Under the pieces are notes generated by a model. The model did not search any database. It was given only the letters and a program-made list of their open reading frames with translations, and was not told the DNA's origin. This document shows, in pieces, positions 1-6,702 of a DNA stretch of 24,238 bases. Origin of the DNA: a virus; IMG/VR virus record IMGVR_UViG_3300043446_001541, positions 1 through 24,238 of that record; one strand, given 5' to 3'. Both the position numbers and the translations under genes were made by a program. Each line of letters starts with the position of its first letter. The stretch's first letter is position 1.

Positions 1-465
1 CTTACACGTTCATATTCAACAAGTAAAACAGGTTTGAACAAAGACAACATACATCACATCCTGACTATTAAAAACTCTGTGGTCACAAACGGATTAGCTG
101 GTGCTAACAACGGCAACTATATTCTAAATGCCAAAGAAGCCATTGTTAAAAGTTTAAGTTTATCAGTACAGAGCACAGACCCTGTGGAAGTTTATCTATA
201 CTTTGAACCTAGTAGTTTCTCAGCACAGCACGAATACTATGCTATCACACGCTGTAATGAAGTTCGTAGCACAGTTACGGGTACATTTGACAACTCTATA
301 GACACACCTATCTACACAGGTTTCTGTGGTATCAACGGAACTATCAACATTGATCTAAGTGCTTATCGCATCACAGTTCCTCCAGGAAGTTGGTTGAGCA
401 TTGCTGTAAAGAGCACAAACTCAATCAGTCCCTGTATCGCAGGATTGACATGGAGTGAGGATTAA
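1..465 (+). CDS. Structural-looking protein, 5' end cut by window
   Basis: The frame is open from the first base to the TAA at 463-465, so the gene begins upstream. The first possible in-window start is a TTG at 34 with no ribosome binding site, and I do not believe it is real. The 155 visible residues are rich in Ser, Thr, Asn, Ile and Tyr and alternate polar and hydrophobic residues, as beta-sandwich virion proteins do. They contain no catalytic motif, membrane segment or cysteine cluster that I recognise. The next gene starts 14 bases downstream. A head or tail surface protein is my best guess from composition and neighbours; no family is recognised. Confidence 0.6.
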   Translation, partial: LTRSYSTSKTGLNKDNIHHILTIKNSVVTNGLAGANNGNYILNAKEAIVKSLSLSVQSTDPVEVYLYFEPSSFSAQHEYYAITRCNEVRSTVTGTFDNSIDTPIYTGFCGINGTINIDLSAYRITVPPGSWLSIAVKSTNSISPCIAGLTWSED

Positions 466-479
466 GGATAAGTAATAGT

Positions 480-884
480 ATGAAAGTAAAAGAACTATTA
501 ATGGAAGGTATGAGCAAGCGTGATACTTACAGTATCTTGCTTGAGTTCATTCGCTTTGCCGCTGAACACTTAGAATTAAAACAACTACCAAAGTTTGAAT
601 TTAAGTTTGATACTAAACGTAGTGTTGAACATCACAGCTTTGGTGGGTATGGTTCTGAACATATTAGCATCACAGTAGTTAACAGACACATTATGGATGT
701 GTGTCGTACACTAGCTCACGAACTTGTACACTACAAACAAGATCTAAACAAAGAGCTAGAAGGTGAAAATCCTGGCGCAACAGGATCACCACAAGAAAAC
801 GAAGCTAATGCTGAAGCCGCAGTTATTATGCGTAATTGGGGTAAGAAGCATCCAACACTATTTGACAAAGAAAGCATAATGTAA
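480..884 (+). CDS. Putative zinc metalloprotease (HExxH, SprT/minigluzincin-like)
   Basis: This 134-residue protein carries HELVH at residues 80-84, the zinc-binding HExxH motif with its catalytic Glu81. A Glu-rich helix follows at about 105-114, and Glu108 or Glu112 could be the third zinc ligand, as in gluzincin folds. The length is that of a bare catalytic domain with no signal peptide or membrane helix. The start is the ATG at 480, preceded by AAGGA. The N-terminus (MKVKELLME) resembles the capsid-targeting peptides of T4 internal head proteins, which are cleaved after (I/L)xE, so packaging in the virion is possible. The motif is seen; the family assignment is from general knowledge; the substrate is unknown. 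A strong terminator follows directly. Confidence 0.72.
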   Translation: MKVKELLMEGMSKRDTYSILLEFIRFAAEHLELKQLPKFEFKFDTKRSVEHHSFGGYGSEHISITVVNRHIMDVCRTLAHELVHYKQDLNKELEGENPGATGSPQENEANAEAAVIMRNWGKKHPTLFDKESIM

Positions 885-908
885 AAAAAGGGCTCCGAAG
901 AGCCCTTT
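883..908. terminator. Bidirectional intrinsic terminator
   Basis: A perfect 6-bp stem (GGGCTC at 890-895, GAGCCC at 900-905) closes a four-base loop. Read on the minus strand the loop is TTCG closed by C-G, an exceptionally stable tetraloop, and it is followed by seven T (883-889 complement). On the plus strand it is followed by only TTT. It lies between convergent genes and should end the minus-strand operon well and the plus-strand operon moderately. Confidence 0.9.
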
Positions 909-944
909 AGTGTTTTTATAGTATCAACCTACTAAAAGCTATGC

Positions 945-1211
945 TTACTTCTTGATTCCGCTATTAACAAAACCATAGAACTTTTCAGCAGCCTCTAGAA
1001 CTTTGTCAAGTCCTGGAAACTCTGGCATTGCTACTGAGCTAACAAGTTGTCCTGTCTTCTCATCACGCTTGGCTGAAATTTCCCAACCTGCGTACTTGTA
1101 TTTGTATTCTTGTTCAACATGTTCCTTAGCCAATGCTAGGATGTCTGCACGGATTTCATAACCGTTCTTGTTGAATTTAACTTCTGGTAGTTTTGGTGTT
1201 TCAAATGACAT
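945..1211 (-). CDS. Conserved-looking small protein, unknown function
   Basis: This 88-residue acidic-to-neutral protein starts at an ATG (1209-1211) preceded by AAGGAG at good spacing. It is the last gene of the minus-strand operon and is closed by the terminator at 883-908. The central stretch (residues about 23-55) is rich in Lys, Glu and Tyr, and the C-terminal third is predicted helical. It has no signal peptide, membrane segment or cysteine. It sits immediately downstream of the phasin-like gene with a one-base gap, suggesting translational coupling and possibly a shared role. I do not recognise a family. Confidence 0.7.
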   Translation of the reverse strand: MSFETPKLPEVKFNKNGYEIRADILALAKEHVEQEYKYKYAGWEISAKRDEKTGQLVSSVAMPEFPGLDKVLEAAEKFYGFVNSGIKK

Positions 1212-1212
1212 A

Positions 1213-1488
1213 TTATTCTCCTTGTGTGTTAATGTCTGTGTTGGCCTTTTTTGCAGTCTTAGCCTTGACTGTTTTTTCCTCTACTTTTGGAAAGAGAAAC
1301 TTGCTGATTGACTCAACACTATATTGAGTTAACTCTAATGCGTTATTGGTCAACATCTTAGCAAAAGCTGTTTGAGCTACGATATAGTCATTAGCCGCTT
1401 TGTTTAGTGTAGGATCCTTGAAAACTTGGTTAGTAATAGTTTTCTTAGTATCTTGAAAGATGTCGATATAGAAATTTGGTGTAAACAT
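1213..1488 (-). CDS. Phasin-like small helical protein
   Basis: The start chosen is the ATG at 1486-1488, preceded by AGGAG eight bases away; an upstream in-frame ATG at 1539 has no such site. The 91-residue product has a helical, phasin-like pattern: an aromatic N-terminus, amphipathic helices at about 25-65 (NDYIVAQTAFAKML, YSVESISKFLFPKVEE) and a Lys/Ala/Thr tail. Phasins coat polyhydroxybutyrate granules in betaproteobacteria, and similar short proteins exist in phages infecting such hosts. The similarity is by eye only, so the alternative is an unrelated helical protein. It is the fourth of five minus-strand genes. A role at host storage granules is inference. Confidence 0.5.
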   Translation of the reverse strand: MFTPNFYIDIFQDTKKTITNQVFKDPTLNKAANDYIVAQTAFAKMLTNNALELTQYSVESISKFLFPKVEEKTVKAKTAKKANTDINTQGE

Positions 1489-1533
1489 AATAATTCTCCT
1501 GTGTGTAATATGTGTAGTATTATATATCTCTTT

Positions 1534-1568
1534 TAGCAAATTTACCTAGCAAACTGGCTATTTTGCTA
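1534..1568 (-). repeat. Alternative stem-loops around the end of the membrane-peptide gene
   Basis: TAGCAAA occurs twice (1534-1540 and 1547-1553) and its complement TTTGCTA once (1562-1568). In the minus-strand transcript a single 5' arm can therefore pair with either of two downstream arms, giving two exclusive 7-bp hairpins. They span the stop codon of the 38-residue membrane-peptide gene and precede the phasin-like gene. There is no T tract, so this is not an ordinary terminator; an mRNA processing or stability element is possible. Confidence 0.35.
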
Positions 1569-1674
1569 TGAAGAGATATACAATGATAGCGACTATAAGA
1601 ATAGACGCTATTTTTTCCCCTAAGGGCATTTTAGTAGTAGCCTCTTGTGATGCCTTTTCTGTTGCGGTATTCAT
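1558..1674 (-). CDS. 38-residue single-helix membrane peptide
   Basis: The ATG at 1672-1674 follows GGGGAG at workable spacing and reads 38 codons to a TAG at 1558-1560. The first 20 residues are polar and end in MPLGEK. The rest (ASILIVAIIVYLFIAK) is an uninterrupted hydrophobic helix long enough to cross a membrane, ending in a single Lys. The reading frame overlaps the end of the upstream 33-codon gene by 44 bases. Tiny membrane peptides of this kind occur in early regions of large phages, where they may disturb host membrane enzymes or block superinfection. No family is recognised, so function is open. Confidence 0.6.
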   Translation of the reverse strand: MNTATEKASQEATTKMPLGEKIASILIVAIIVYLFIAK

Positions 1675-1732
1675 TTATAGATTCTCCCCAAGCAATTAAA
1701 AACTCGTAAACTGACTTTAGTACTTTTTTCAT
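1631..1732 (-). CDS. 33-residue basic peptide, unknown function
   Basis: The ATG at 1730-1732 shares ATGA with the stop of the gene before it and is preceded by AAGGAG, which lies inside that gene. The peptide has an amphipathic start (MKKVLKSVYEFLIAWGE) followed by a Tyr/Arg/Lys-rich end (YRNRKGITRGYY). The good binding site, the coupling and the ordered five-gene layout support translation despite the small size. No function can be given. The last 44 bases also code, in another frame, for the start of the membrane peptide. Confidence 0.6.
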   Translation of the reverse strand: MKKVLKSVYEFLIAWGESINEYRNRKGITRGYY

Positions 1733-1905
1733 AGCCAACTCTCCTTGCGCTGATCATACTGACGAGCCCAGAAATCTACTTCTGCGGCATTAGTCGGATG
1801 TTTGCTGTTGATATACTGCTCTAAACGAGTTTGATACTGCTGTTTAGGAAACATTTCCGCTAGGCGCTCTAATAGGGCTAGCATCTTGTTTGATATGGTT
1901 TTCAT
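1729..1905 (-). CDS. 58-residue small protein, first gene of minus-strand operon
   Basis: The ATG at 1903-1905 is preceded by AGAGGAT. The product is 58 residues. A Leu-rich helix (NKMLALLERLAEMF) leads into a Tyr/Gln segment and then a polar helix containing NSKHPTNAAEVDFWARQYD. It has no Cys, signal peptide or membrane helix. This layout resembles short conserved proteins seen in betaproteobacteria and their phages, including DUF3563-like ones, but I cannot assign it firmly. It is the first gene behind the minus-strand promoter at 1966-1994 and overlaps the next gene by ATGA. Confidence 0.65.
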   Translation of the reverse strand: MKTISNKMLALLERLAEMFPKQQYQTRLEQYINSKHPTNAAEVDFWARQYDQRKESWL

Positions 1906-1965
1906 TTTACATTATCCTCTGTAAGTGTGTGTAGCAACTCATGGTTTCTACTAATGTATTTAGCA

Positions 1966-1994
1966 ATTAAATGTTGCACCACAGCAGAAATCAA
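1966..1994 (-). promoter_or_regulatory. Sigma70-like promoter for minus-strand operon
   Basis: On the minus strand TTGATT (1989-1994) and TTTAAT (1966-1971) are separated by exactly 17 bases. The start would fall near 1959, leaving a leader of about 54 bases before the first ATG. Its -35 box is one arm of a palindrome whose other arm is the -35 box of the plus-strand promoter. Confidence 0.6.
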
Positions 1995-1999
1995 CCAGC

Positions 2000-2028
2000 T
2001 TGATTTTCCCAAACATCTATGCTATATT
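2000..2028 (+). promoter_or_regulatory. Sigma70-like promoter, divergent partner
   Basis: TTGATT (2000-2005), a 17-base spacer and TATATT (2023-2028) point rightward into the gene at 2056. The -35 box is the mirror image of the minus-strand one (AATCAA at 1989-1994) across a five-base centre. Confidence 0.55.
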
Positions 2029-2030
2029 AC

Positions 2031-2038
2031 GATAAATA
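2031..2038 (+). promoter_or_regulatory. T4-type late promoter box (GATAAATA)
   Basis: GATAAATA differs by one base from the T4 late consensus TATAAATA. It lies 17 bases before the ATG at 2056 and just downstream of the sigma70-like promoter, so this gene may be read both early and late. Confidence 0.5.
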
Positions 2039-2055
2039 TATATGGAAATAACTAT

Positions 2056-2307
2056 ATGCGTAAAAGTACCCGATCAATATTGCAAGAATTAAGTGACATT
2101 GGACTAAGTCGCGACACCGATTTGGTTATCGAAAACAGAGGTGCTAACTTAATACAAAGTGCCATCAACTTAATTAATCTAATACGAGAAAATTACGATA
2201 TAGAAGCAGCCGCAGAACTAGAAAGACGTTTTATAAACAGTATCAAATCAAATGATCCTTCTAAATTTAAACGTGGCATGAAGCGTATTAAGGAATCAAA
2301 AGAATGA
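2056..2307 (+). CDS. Small helical protein, unknown function
   Basis: The start chosen is the ATG at 2056, behind a weak GGAAA site and just after the promoters; the frame is open further upstream but that stretch contains the promoters. The 83-residue product looks entirely helical. It begins MRKSTRSILQEL, has an Asn/Ile/Leu-rich middle and ends in a basic segment (KFKRGMKRIKESKE). It overlaps the nucleotidyltransferase gene by ATGA and the two are surely co-translated, so it may be a partner of that enzyme. No catalytic motif is visible and I do not recognise a named family. Confidence 0.7.
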   Translation: MRKSTRSILQELSDIGLSRDTDLVIENRGANLIQSAINLINLIRENYDIEAAAELERRFINSIKSNDPSKFKRGMKRIKESKE

Positions 2308-3146
2308 GCGGTTCTGCACTAAAGAAGCTAGGTATAGACAGTTTAGAAAACAACCCAACAAAGGGTGTTTTAGTTCGCCTAACTCCAAAGCAATTTTTAC
2401 AAATTAAGAAGCAGTTACAGCCAGTGTTACAAGCAGTCGGCGACCCGGGTTTTTGGAGAGCAGGTGGAGCAGGTAGTTTTGACCCAGAGCATAGATATTC
2501 TAGCAGGGGAACAACAAAGCTAGACAGTGGCGATGTTGATGTATTCTTAGACACTGATGCACTAAAAGATGCTCTAAAACTAGATCCACAGATGGACGAC
2601 GCTGGTGTACGCAAAGTACTAGCCGCACACATGGCTAAACATTATCCTACACTACAGATAGGTAAAAACGTACACATAGGGTTTCCTGTGGGCACAGAAA
2701 TACAAGGGTTGCCAGCTTACTTCCAAGTTGACTTAATGACCATGCAACATGCCCACGAGATTGGCAAGCACCATGAGCATGATTACAGCCGCAAAGGCAG
2801 TCCATATGGCGGACAAGATCAACAGTTCGCTATGAGCAGTATTATTAACACAATTCCTGGACACCCTCCTAAGACGTTCCAATACAACGGATTTGGCGGA
2901 GCACTACAAAATCGTGCCACAGGCGAAGTTATCACACGCGACTTAGACAAAATTGCTGAAATTGCACTAGGCAAAGGACACACCGCAGAAGACTTCGGCA
3001 GTGTAGAAAGCATTATAGATGCAGTTGGGGGTATAGACAGCCCACGTTTAGAGCAGTTCCGTGCAGATATGGCTAAAAAGTACCCACACTTAAAAGAAGG
3101 TAGTGTAGACTGGTTTAAATCGATTCGCCAAAAACTAAGTCTTTAA
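2304..3146 (+). CDS. Nucleotidyltransferase-fold protein (first of two)
   Basis: The 280-residue protein has the pol-beta-type nucleotidyltransferase signature. Ser-Gly-Asp-Val-Asp at residues 75-79 supplies the metal-binding pair Asp77 and Asp79, and QVDLM around residue 143 supplies the likely third aspartate on the next strand. The usual GS dyad is replaced by a Gly-rich segment at about 53-58. A His-rich loop (KHHEH, about 155-160) and a C-terminal helical region follow. It starts with ATGA inside the previous gene, behind AAGGAA. The fold assignment is fairly safe; whether it nucleotidylates protein, RNA or a small molecule, or is inactive, cannot be read. A second, different member lies at 5135-5842. 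Confidence 0.7.
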   Translation: MSGSALKKLGIDSLENNPTKGVLVRLTPKQFLQIKKQLQPVLQAVGDPGFWRAGGAGSFDPEHRYSSRGTTKLDSGDVDVFLDTDALKDALKLDPQMDDAGVRKVLAAHMAKHYPTLQIGKNVHIGFPVGTEIQGLPAYFQVDLMTMQHAHEIGKHHEHDYSRKGSPYGGQDQQFAMSSIINTIPGHPPKTFQYNGFGGALQNRATGEVITRDLDKIAEIALGKGHTAEDFGSVESIIDAVGGIDSPRLEQFRADMAKKYPHLKEGSVDWFKSIRQKLSL

Positions 3147-3166
3147 TACTGTTTTTTAGCTCAAAC

Positions 3167-3174
3167 ACTAAATA
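3167..3174 (+). promoter_or_regulatory. Late-promoter-like box (ACTAAATA)
   Basis: ACTAAATA matches six of eight bases of the T4 late box. It stands 55 bases before the structural-looking gene at 3230, in the only gap before it. The same octamer recurs at 11445-11452 before nrdA. Confidence 0.35.
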
Positions 3175-3229
3175 CATATACAAAGCTCACAGAGTAGTGA
3201 GTTAAGCAAGCATATCGAGGAGAAATATT

Positions 3230-3586
3230 ATGCCAGCAATTACAGGAACAGTAGTAGCGAACTACTTAAAAAACGTCCGTGCTAACGGCTTAGGCCCACG
3301 CACAGTCATCGTAACAGTTAGCAAGACTGATATTACTGATGCACAATTAAACACAATTATCAATTACATGACATCTGCACAAGGTTCAAACGGTTCAGGC
3401 GACAGCGCATTCACAGTAGCTGGTCTAGCTGGTTCAACAACTGGCGGTGCGTTTGTAGCTGGTACAACTGACGTTGTTTATCTAGCCCTACAAGGCACAG
3501 GTACAATTACAACCGGTGCAGACTACGCAGGTGTAACAGGTGCAACTACAGCAGTTATTGCTACCTTTGACCAAAACTATCAGTAA
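3230..3586 (+). CDS. Small structural-looking protein
   Basis: A strong site (GAGGAG) lies seven to eight bases before the ATG. The 118 residues are dominated by Gly, Ala, Thr, Ser and Val with no cysteine, and the second half is made of short beta-prone repeats such as GTGTITTGADYAGVTGATT. It is flanked by a late-like box upstream and its own strong terminator downstream, so it forms a single-gene transcription unit. That pattern fits an abundant virion protein such as a head decoration or tail component. No family is recognised, and the role is inference from composition and layout. Confidence 0.7.
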   Translation: MPAITGTVVANYLKNVRANGLGPRTVIVTVSKTDITDAQLNTIINYMTSAQGSNGSGDSAFTVAGLAGSTTGGAFVAGTTDVVYLALQGTGTITTGADYAGVTGATTAVIATFDQNYQ

Positions 3587-3616
3587 TAGTTTAAATTCCT
3601 AGGGATGGGAAGGAAG

Positions 3617-3642
3617 GGCCTAGTTTAACTAGGCCTTTTTTT
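3617..3642 (+). terminator. Strong intrinsic terminator
   Basis: GGCCTAGT (3617-3624) and ACTAGGCC (3628-3635) form an 8-bp perfect stem with a three-base loop (in practice 7 bp with a five-base loop), followed by seven T at 3636-3642. It isolates the 118-residue protein gene from the next one. Confidence 0.93.
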
Positions 3643-3660
3643 ACGGCTGTTAAATATGTC

Positions 3661-4047
3661 ATGCGTTATATCATTCATACAACAGTTAATATTACAAACA
3701 CTGGACAATATCGTACCGAAGCTGGTGCTGAGGCCGAACGATGGAAAGAACAAAACTTTCAAACAGTATTACAAACTTTAGGTATGAGATCAAATATCTA
3801 CTTTAACAGTAAACCTCAGATGATTAATATTAAGGGAGATATTCTAGGATTTAATACAAACGAAATAATTAAAGTTTGGAGCTTTACTTTTGAAACAGAA
3901 CGAGATAACGAAGAACTAATTAATTTCTTTAAAGAAGATTTTGACGGTGTTCCGTATATAAGCGGCCTAGACGAATCAATGGAGCAAAACTTTAACGTTT
4001 TTGTAACCAAAGGCCCTGCAACTAATATTTTATTTTCTATATCTTAA
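3661..4047 (+). CDS. Conserved-looking protein of 128 residues, unknown function
   Basis: The ATG at 3661 is the only sensible start: the frame has no other start codon between it and the terminator T tract. No Shine-Dalgarno site is visible. A TTAAATA box ends only five bases before the ATG, so the message may be nearly leaderless if that box is used. The protein mixes beta-strands and helices, has an aromatic middle (IIKVWSFTFETER) and no Cys, signal or membrane segment. Its TAA shares one base with the next ATG (TAATG), coupling it to the glycosyltransferase-like gene. I do not recognise a family. Confidence 0.7.
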   Translation: MRYIIHTTVNITNTGQYRTEAGAEAERWKEQNFQTVLQTLGMRSNIYFNSKPQMINIKGDILGFNTNEIIKVWSFTFETERDNEELINFFKEDFDGVPYISGLDESMEQNFNVFVTKGPATNILFSIS

Positions 4048-4742
4048 TGGACCTTAGGGTATACTATCACAGTATTGATAACGTTGCTGGCTGGCAAGAT
4101 ATATTCTGTGAAAAGCTAGACAAAATGGTAGCCAGCAAACTAATTGATTATTGCACTCTGCATATAAACTGTCATTACAATTATCAATCTTATGATGAAC
4201 TAAAAGACAAATACCCTTACAAAAATATTGTTTGGCACAACAGTAAAGCTAGCCCAGAAGAATACGAACACCCTACCTATATATTAATGCAAGCACATGC
4301 AATGTCTAGCACGTCAGATTACTATGCATTGTATACACATTCAAAAGGACTAACGCATATCGGGAAACCAACAGAACAACGTGCCACATACTGGCGTTGG
4401 TACTTAGATCACTTCAGTATAGAATGTTGGCAAGACTGCATTGAACTGTTAAACACAGGCAAATATGATACCTGCGGAGTACAACGTGCAGAACGTACAG
4501 ATGGTTTACCTACATTTTACGAAGGTAACCAATGTTGGTATACTAGTAATTTCCTAAGAAAATCTAAACCCTTAAAACTGCCTAGTGAAGTGGGATTTGT
4601 AGCACAATATGATATTCCGCATAGTATGTACAGATCTGATGTAGAGTTATGGGCATGGTATAACAAAGATCGCTGGTATAGTTTTCATCACAGTAACACT
4701 AATTTGTACTGTGAGGAATACCCTCCAGAAAAGTATAAATAA
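4047..4742 (+). CDS. Glycosyltransferase-like protein
   Basis: The 231-residue soluble protein is rich in Tyr, Trp, His and Cys. It contains YYALYTHSKG (about 91-100), TYWRWYLDHF, and later FYEGNQCWYTSNF. HSKG plus YWR(W) and a Gly-x-Gln-x-Trp-Tyr stretch recall glycosyltransferases of the rhamnan-synthesis/DUF-type groups, which act on sugar chains; I hold this loosely because no DxD motif stands out. T4-like phages often glycosylate DNA or virion proteins, so such a role would make sense. The start is coupled to the previous stop, and the last codons (TAT AAA TAA) themselves form a late-promoter box. Confidence 0.55.
   Translation: MDLRVYYHSIDNVAGWQDIFCEKLDKMVASKLIDYCTLHINCHYNYQSYDELKDKYPYKNIVWHNSKASPEEYEHPTYILMQAHAMSSTSDYYALYTHSKGLTHIGKPTEQRATYWRWYLDHFSIECWQDCIELLNTGKYDTCGVQRAERTDGLPTFYEGNQCWYTSNFLRKSKPLKLPSEVGFVAQYDIPHSMYRSDVELWAWYNKDRWYSFHHSNTNLYCEEYPPEKYK
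4734..4741 (+). promoter_or_regulatory. T4-type late promoter, exact TATAAATA
   Basis: An exact late consensus is made by the last two sense codons and stop codon of the glycosyltransferase-like gene. It would start transcripts near 4747 for the gene at 4819. Confidence 0.65.
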
Positions 4743-4818
4743 CTCATAAGGCAATAAAAGGCAAACATTAGGCACATGCTCAGAAGAGCCCTGACTTAAT
4801 TATGGAGACCAGCCCTTT

Positions 4819-5118
4819 ATGGCCACAGCCGCAGAACGAATTGCAGTAGTAGAAACTAAAGTTGCAAACTTAGACGAAAAAATGGATCACATTCAATGTG
4901 ACATTCGTGACAACCACCAGTCTATTATTGCTACTCTTCAAACCATGCGCGACGAAAGCACACGTCAGCATAATGAGCTAGCCGGAAAAGTTAAAGAGCT
5001 AGAAGGTTTTAAAAACAAATGGGCACGTTGGGCTATGATGGGCCTAGCGTTTTTAGCAGGTGCAGGGTGGCTTGGAAACGCAAACCTACCAGTAATTGTT
5101 AAGTTCCTCGGATTGTAA
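4819..5118 (+). CDS. Coiled-coil protein with C-terminal membrane helix (XhlA/holin-accessory-like)
   Basis: A GGAG site lies about ten bases before the ATG. Residues 1-70 form a heptad-rich coiled coil (ERIAVVETKVANLDEKMD and onward). Residues about 73-97 form one hydrophobic helix (MMGLAFLAGAGWLG...). This order matches XhlA-type haemolysin/holin accessory proteins and some tail-membrane proteins of phages. It sits behind an exact late promoter, as expected for a lysis or virion gene. The endolysin and a three-helix holin candidate lie 14 kb away, so a lysis role is possible but unproven. Confidence 0.65.
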   Translation: MATAAERIAVVETKVANLDEKMDHIQCDIRDNHQSIIATLQTMRDESTRQHNELAGKVKELEGFKNKWARWAMMGLAFLAGAGWLGNANLPVIVKFLGL

Positions 5119-5134
5119 TTGTAAATAATGAACT

Positions 5135-5842
5135 ATGCAATTCTTAGAATTCGAAGAATCGATCAAACCAGTAGTCTATCACGACAAATTAAATCCTAAA
5201 ATATGGAACGGCACTTCACTAGACATAGAAGTGCGATACAAGTTAATGGCAATAGCCATGCACTTTGCTAAGTTCCTAAATGTATCAAAATTAAATCTTA
5301 GAGACATTACACTAAGTGGCTCTAATGCTAGCTTTGGTTATAGCGACAGCAGTGACATTGATCTGCATTTAGTTGTTGACGTACCTAAAGACAAACCCGA
5401 GTTACCCGAGCTTTACACAGCTAAAAAGAACGAATACAACTTTACACACGATATCAAAATTAAAGGTATCGATGTAGAGTTATATGTACAAGATGTACAA
5501 CAAGTGCATCGTTCAGCTGGAATCTATTCTGTGTTAAACGATCGTTGGCTCAGTAAACCTAAACACCAACCGCCAACAATTAACGATCAAGATGTTAAAA
5601 GTAAAGCTCGAAATTATGCCGCAAGAATCAATGCCGCAATGCGCTCAAATGACTTAAATACTTGTAAAGAAGCTATGGCTGAAATTCGAAGACTACGTCA
5701 AACTGGTCTTGAACAAGGCGGAGAGCATTCAGTAGAAAATTTAGCCTTTAAGCTGTTGCGTTCTAGAGGCAAGATTGACAAATTTAGAAAATTTATTAAC
5801 AAATTACAAAGTGCAGAATTGAGCCTTGGAGAACAAAAATGA
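5135..5842 (+). CDS. Nucleotidyltransferase-fold protein (second)
   Basis: This 235-residue protein carries the clearest nucleotidyltransferase signature in the window. Gly62-Ser63 is followed by Asp74-Ile-Asp76 in SGSNASFGY...SSDIDLHL, and the third acidic strand follows at GIDVELYV (Asp113). The C-terminal half is helical and basic. That is the arrangement of minimal nucleotidyltransferases and of tRNA- or antibiotic-modifying relatives. The start ATG has only a weak binding site; a late-like TGTAAATA lies at 5120-5127, eight bases upstream. The end overlaps the next gene by ATGA. The N-terminus (MQFLEFEE) resembles the short leader peptides of other proteins here. Substrate unknown. Confidence 0.75.
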   Translation: MQFLEFEESIKPVVYHDKLNPKIWNGTSLDIEVRYKLMAIAMHFAKFLNVSKLNLRDITLSGSNASFGYSDSSDIDLHLVVDVPKDKPELPELYTAKKNEYNFTHDIKIKGIDVELYVQDVQQVHRSAGIYSVLNDRWLSKPKHQPPTINDQDVKSKARNYAARINAAMRSNDLNTCKEAMAEIRRLRQTGLEQGGEHSVENLAFKLLRSRGKIDKFRKFINKLQSAELSLGEQK

Positions 5843-6702
5843 AAGTACAACAGATTGTAGGTGAACACAAGAAAGGTTTTAGAGCTAAGAAATATGCTCG
5901 TAAGCCTACTAATACTATTGCGCCTAAGAAACCAGAAGCTATCAAACCACAAGGTGCAGTTGCTCCAGGCGAAGATAAAAAGAAAATAAACGAAGCTCCG
6001 GGTGACGCTGAGTTGTTTGCCCAAGTCGATGCTTTAATGAAATCTAATCCGCAGTTCGCCGCAGAAGTTAAGTCAAGGCAATTATCATTAGTTAGAGGTA
6101 TTGGTCCTGATGCTCAACGACACAATGCACAAGTTATGCAACAGTATAGAGAACTAGTACAAAAGTACTCAGGCGGTGTAAAAGAAACTGCTCCGGGCGC
6201 TGTAGTTGGTAAAATTGCCGCAGTTAATCAAGCACAGGGTACTGCAAACATCACAGGTCCAGATGGTTCAACTAAGACTGTTGACGTATCTCAGCTAAAG
6301 CCAGGCGAAAATAATACAGTAACACTAAACACTCCAGACATTCAGCCAGGAACTACAGTTAATGCTGAAAAGAACATGGAAGAAGCTCCGGAGACTCCTT
6401 ATTATGTTGACAACAGTTCTGGAACACCAATGGCAAAAACAGGTGGTCGTGGACCGACACAGATTGTTGCAAGCACAAAATGGCAAGTAGTTACTCCAGA
6501 AATTGAAAAAGCAATTATATCACAAGGTTTCCGCAAAGTAACGTTACAGTTTAACAATAAACAGTTTGCAGGTTATGAAGGCGGCGATCAGAAGCTAGGT
6601 TCTAAGATCATTGTTAGTCCAGCAGATTTCCAAGCACTATCTGCTAGACCAGCACAAGAATCTAAAGAGCTAGACGATATTAGGAAACTATCGGGTCTAT
6701 GA
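5839..6702 (+). CDS. Unknown protein with basic leader and beta-rich core
   Basis: The 287-residue product begins with a basic Pro/Lys/Ala-rich segment (residues 1-50). It continues with a helical stretch (about 55-110), then a beta-rich domain at about 120-180 (VVGKIAAVNQAQGTANITGPDG is a KOW- or Sm-like strand pattern). The C-terminal domain ends in KELDDIRKLSGL. It has no Cys. The low-complexity, disordered linkers and late-type neighbours suggest a virion or capsid-internal protein. It is coupled by ATGA at both ends. I recognise no family, and the domain limits are by eye. Confidence 0.65.
   Translation: MKVQQIVGEHKKGFRAKKYARKPTNTIAPKKPEAIKPQGAVAPGEDKKKINEAPGDAELFAQVDALMKSNPQFAAEVKSRQLSLVRGIGPDAQRHNAQVMQQYRELVQKYSGGVKETAPGAVVGKIAAVNQAQGTANITGPDGSTKTVDVSQLKPGENNTVTLNTPDIQPGTTVNAEKNMEEAPETPYYVDNSSGTPMAKTGGRGPTQIVASTKWQVVTPEIEKAIISQGFRKVTLQFNNKQFAGYEGGDQKLGSKIIVSPADFQALSARPAQESKELDDIRKLSGL

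Noticed and set aside
34-465. TTG at 34 as start of the first gene
   Set aside because: No binding site, and the frame is open to the first base of the window, so the gene starts upstream.
2288-2632. Open frame of 114 codons on the minus strand
   Set aside because: It lies wholly over the nucleotidyltransferase gene, has no binding site and gives a Ser/Pro/Cys-rich, unnatural protein. The same holds for the other long antisense frames over nrdA, the tail fibre and the iscU region.
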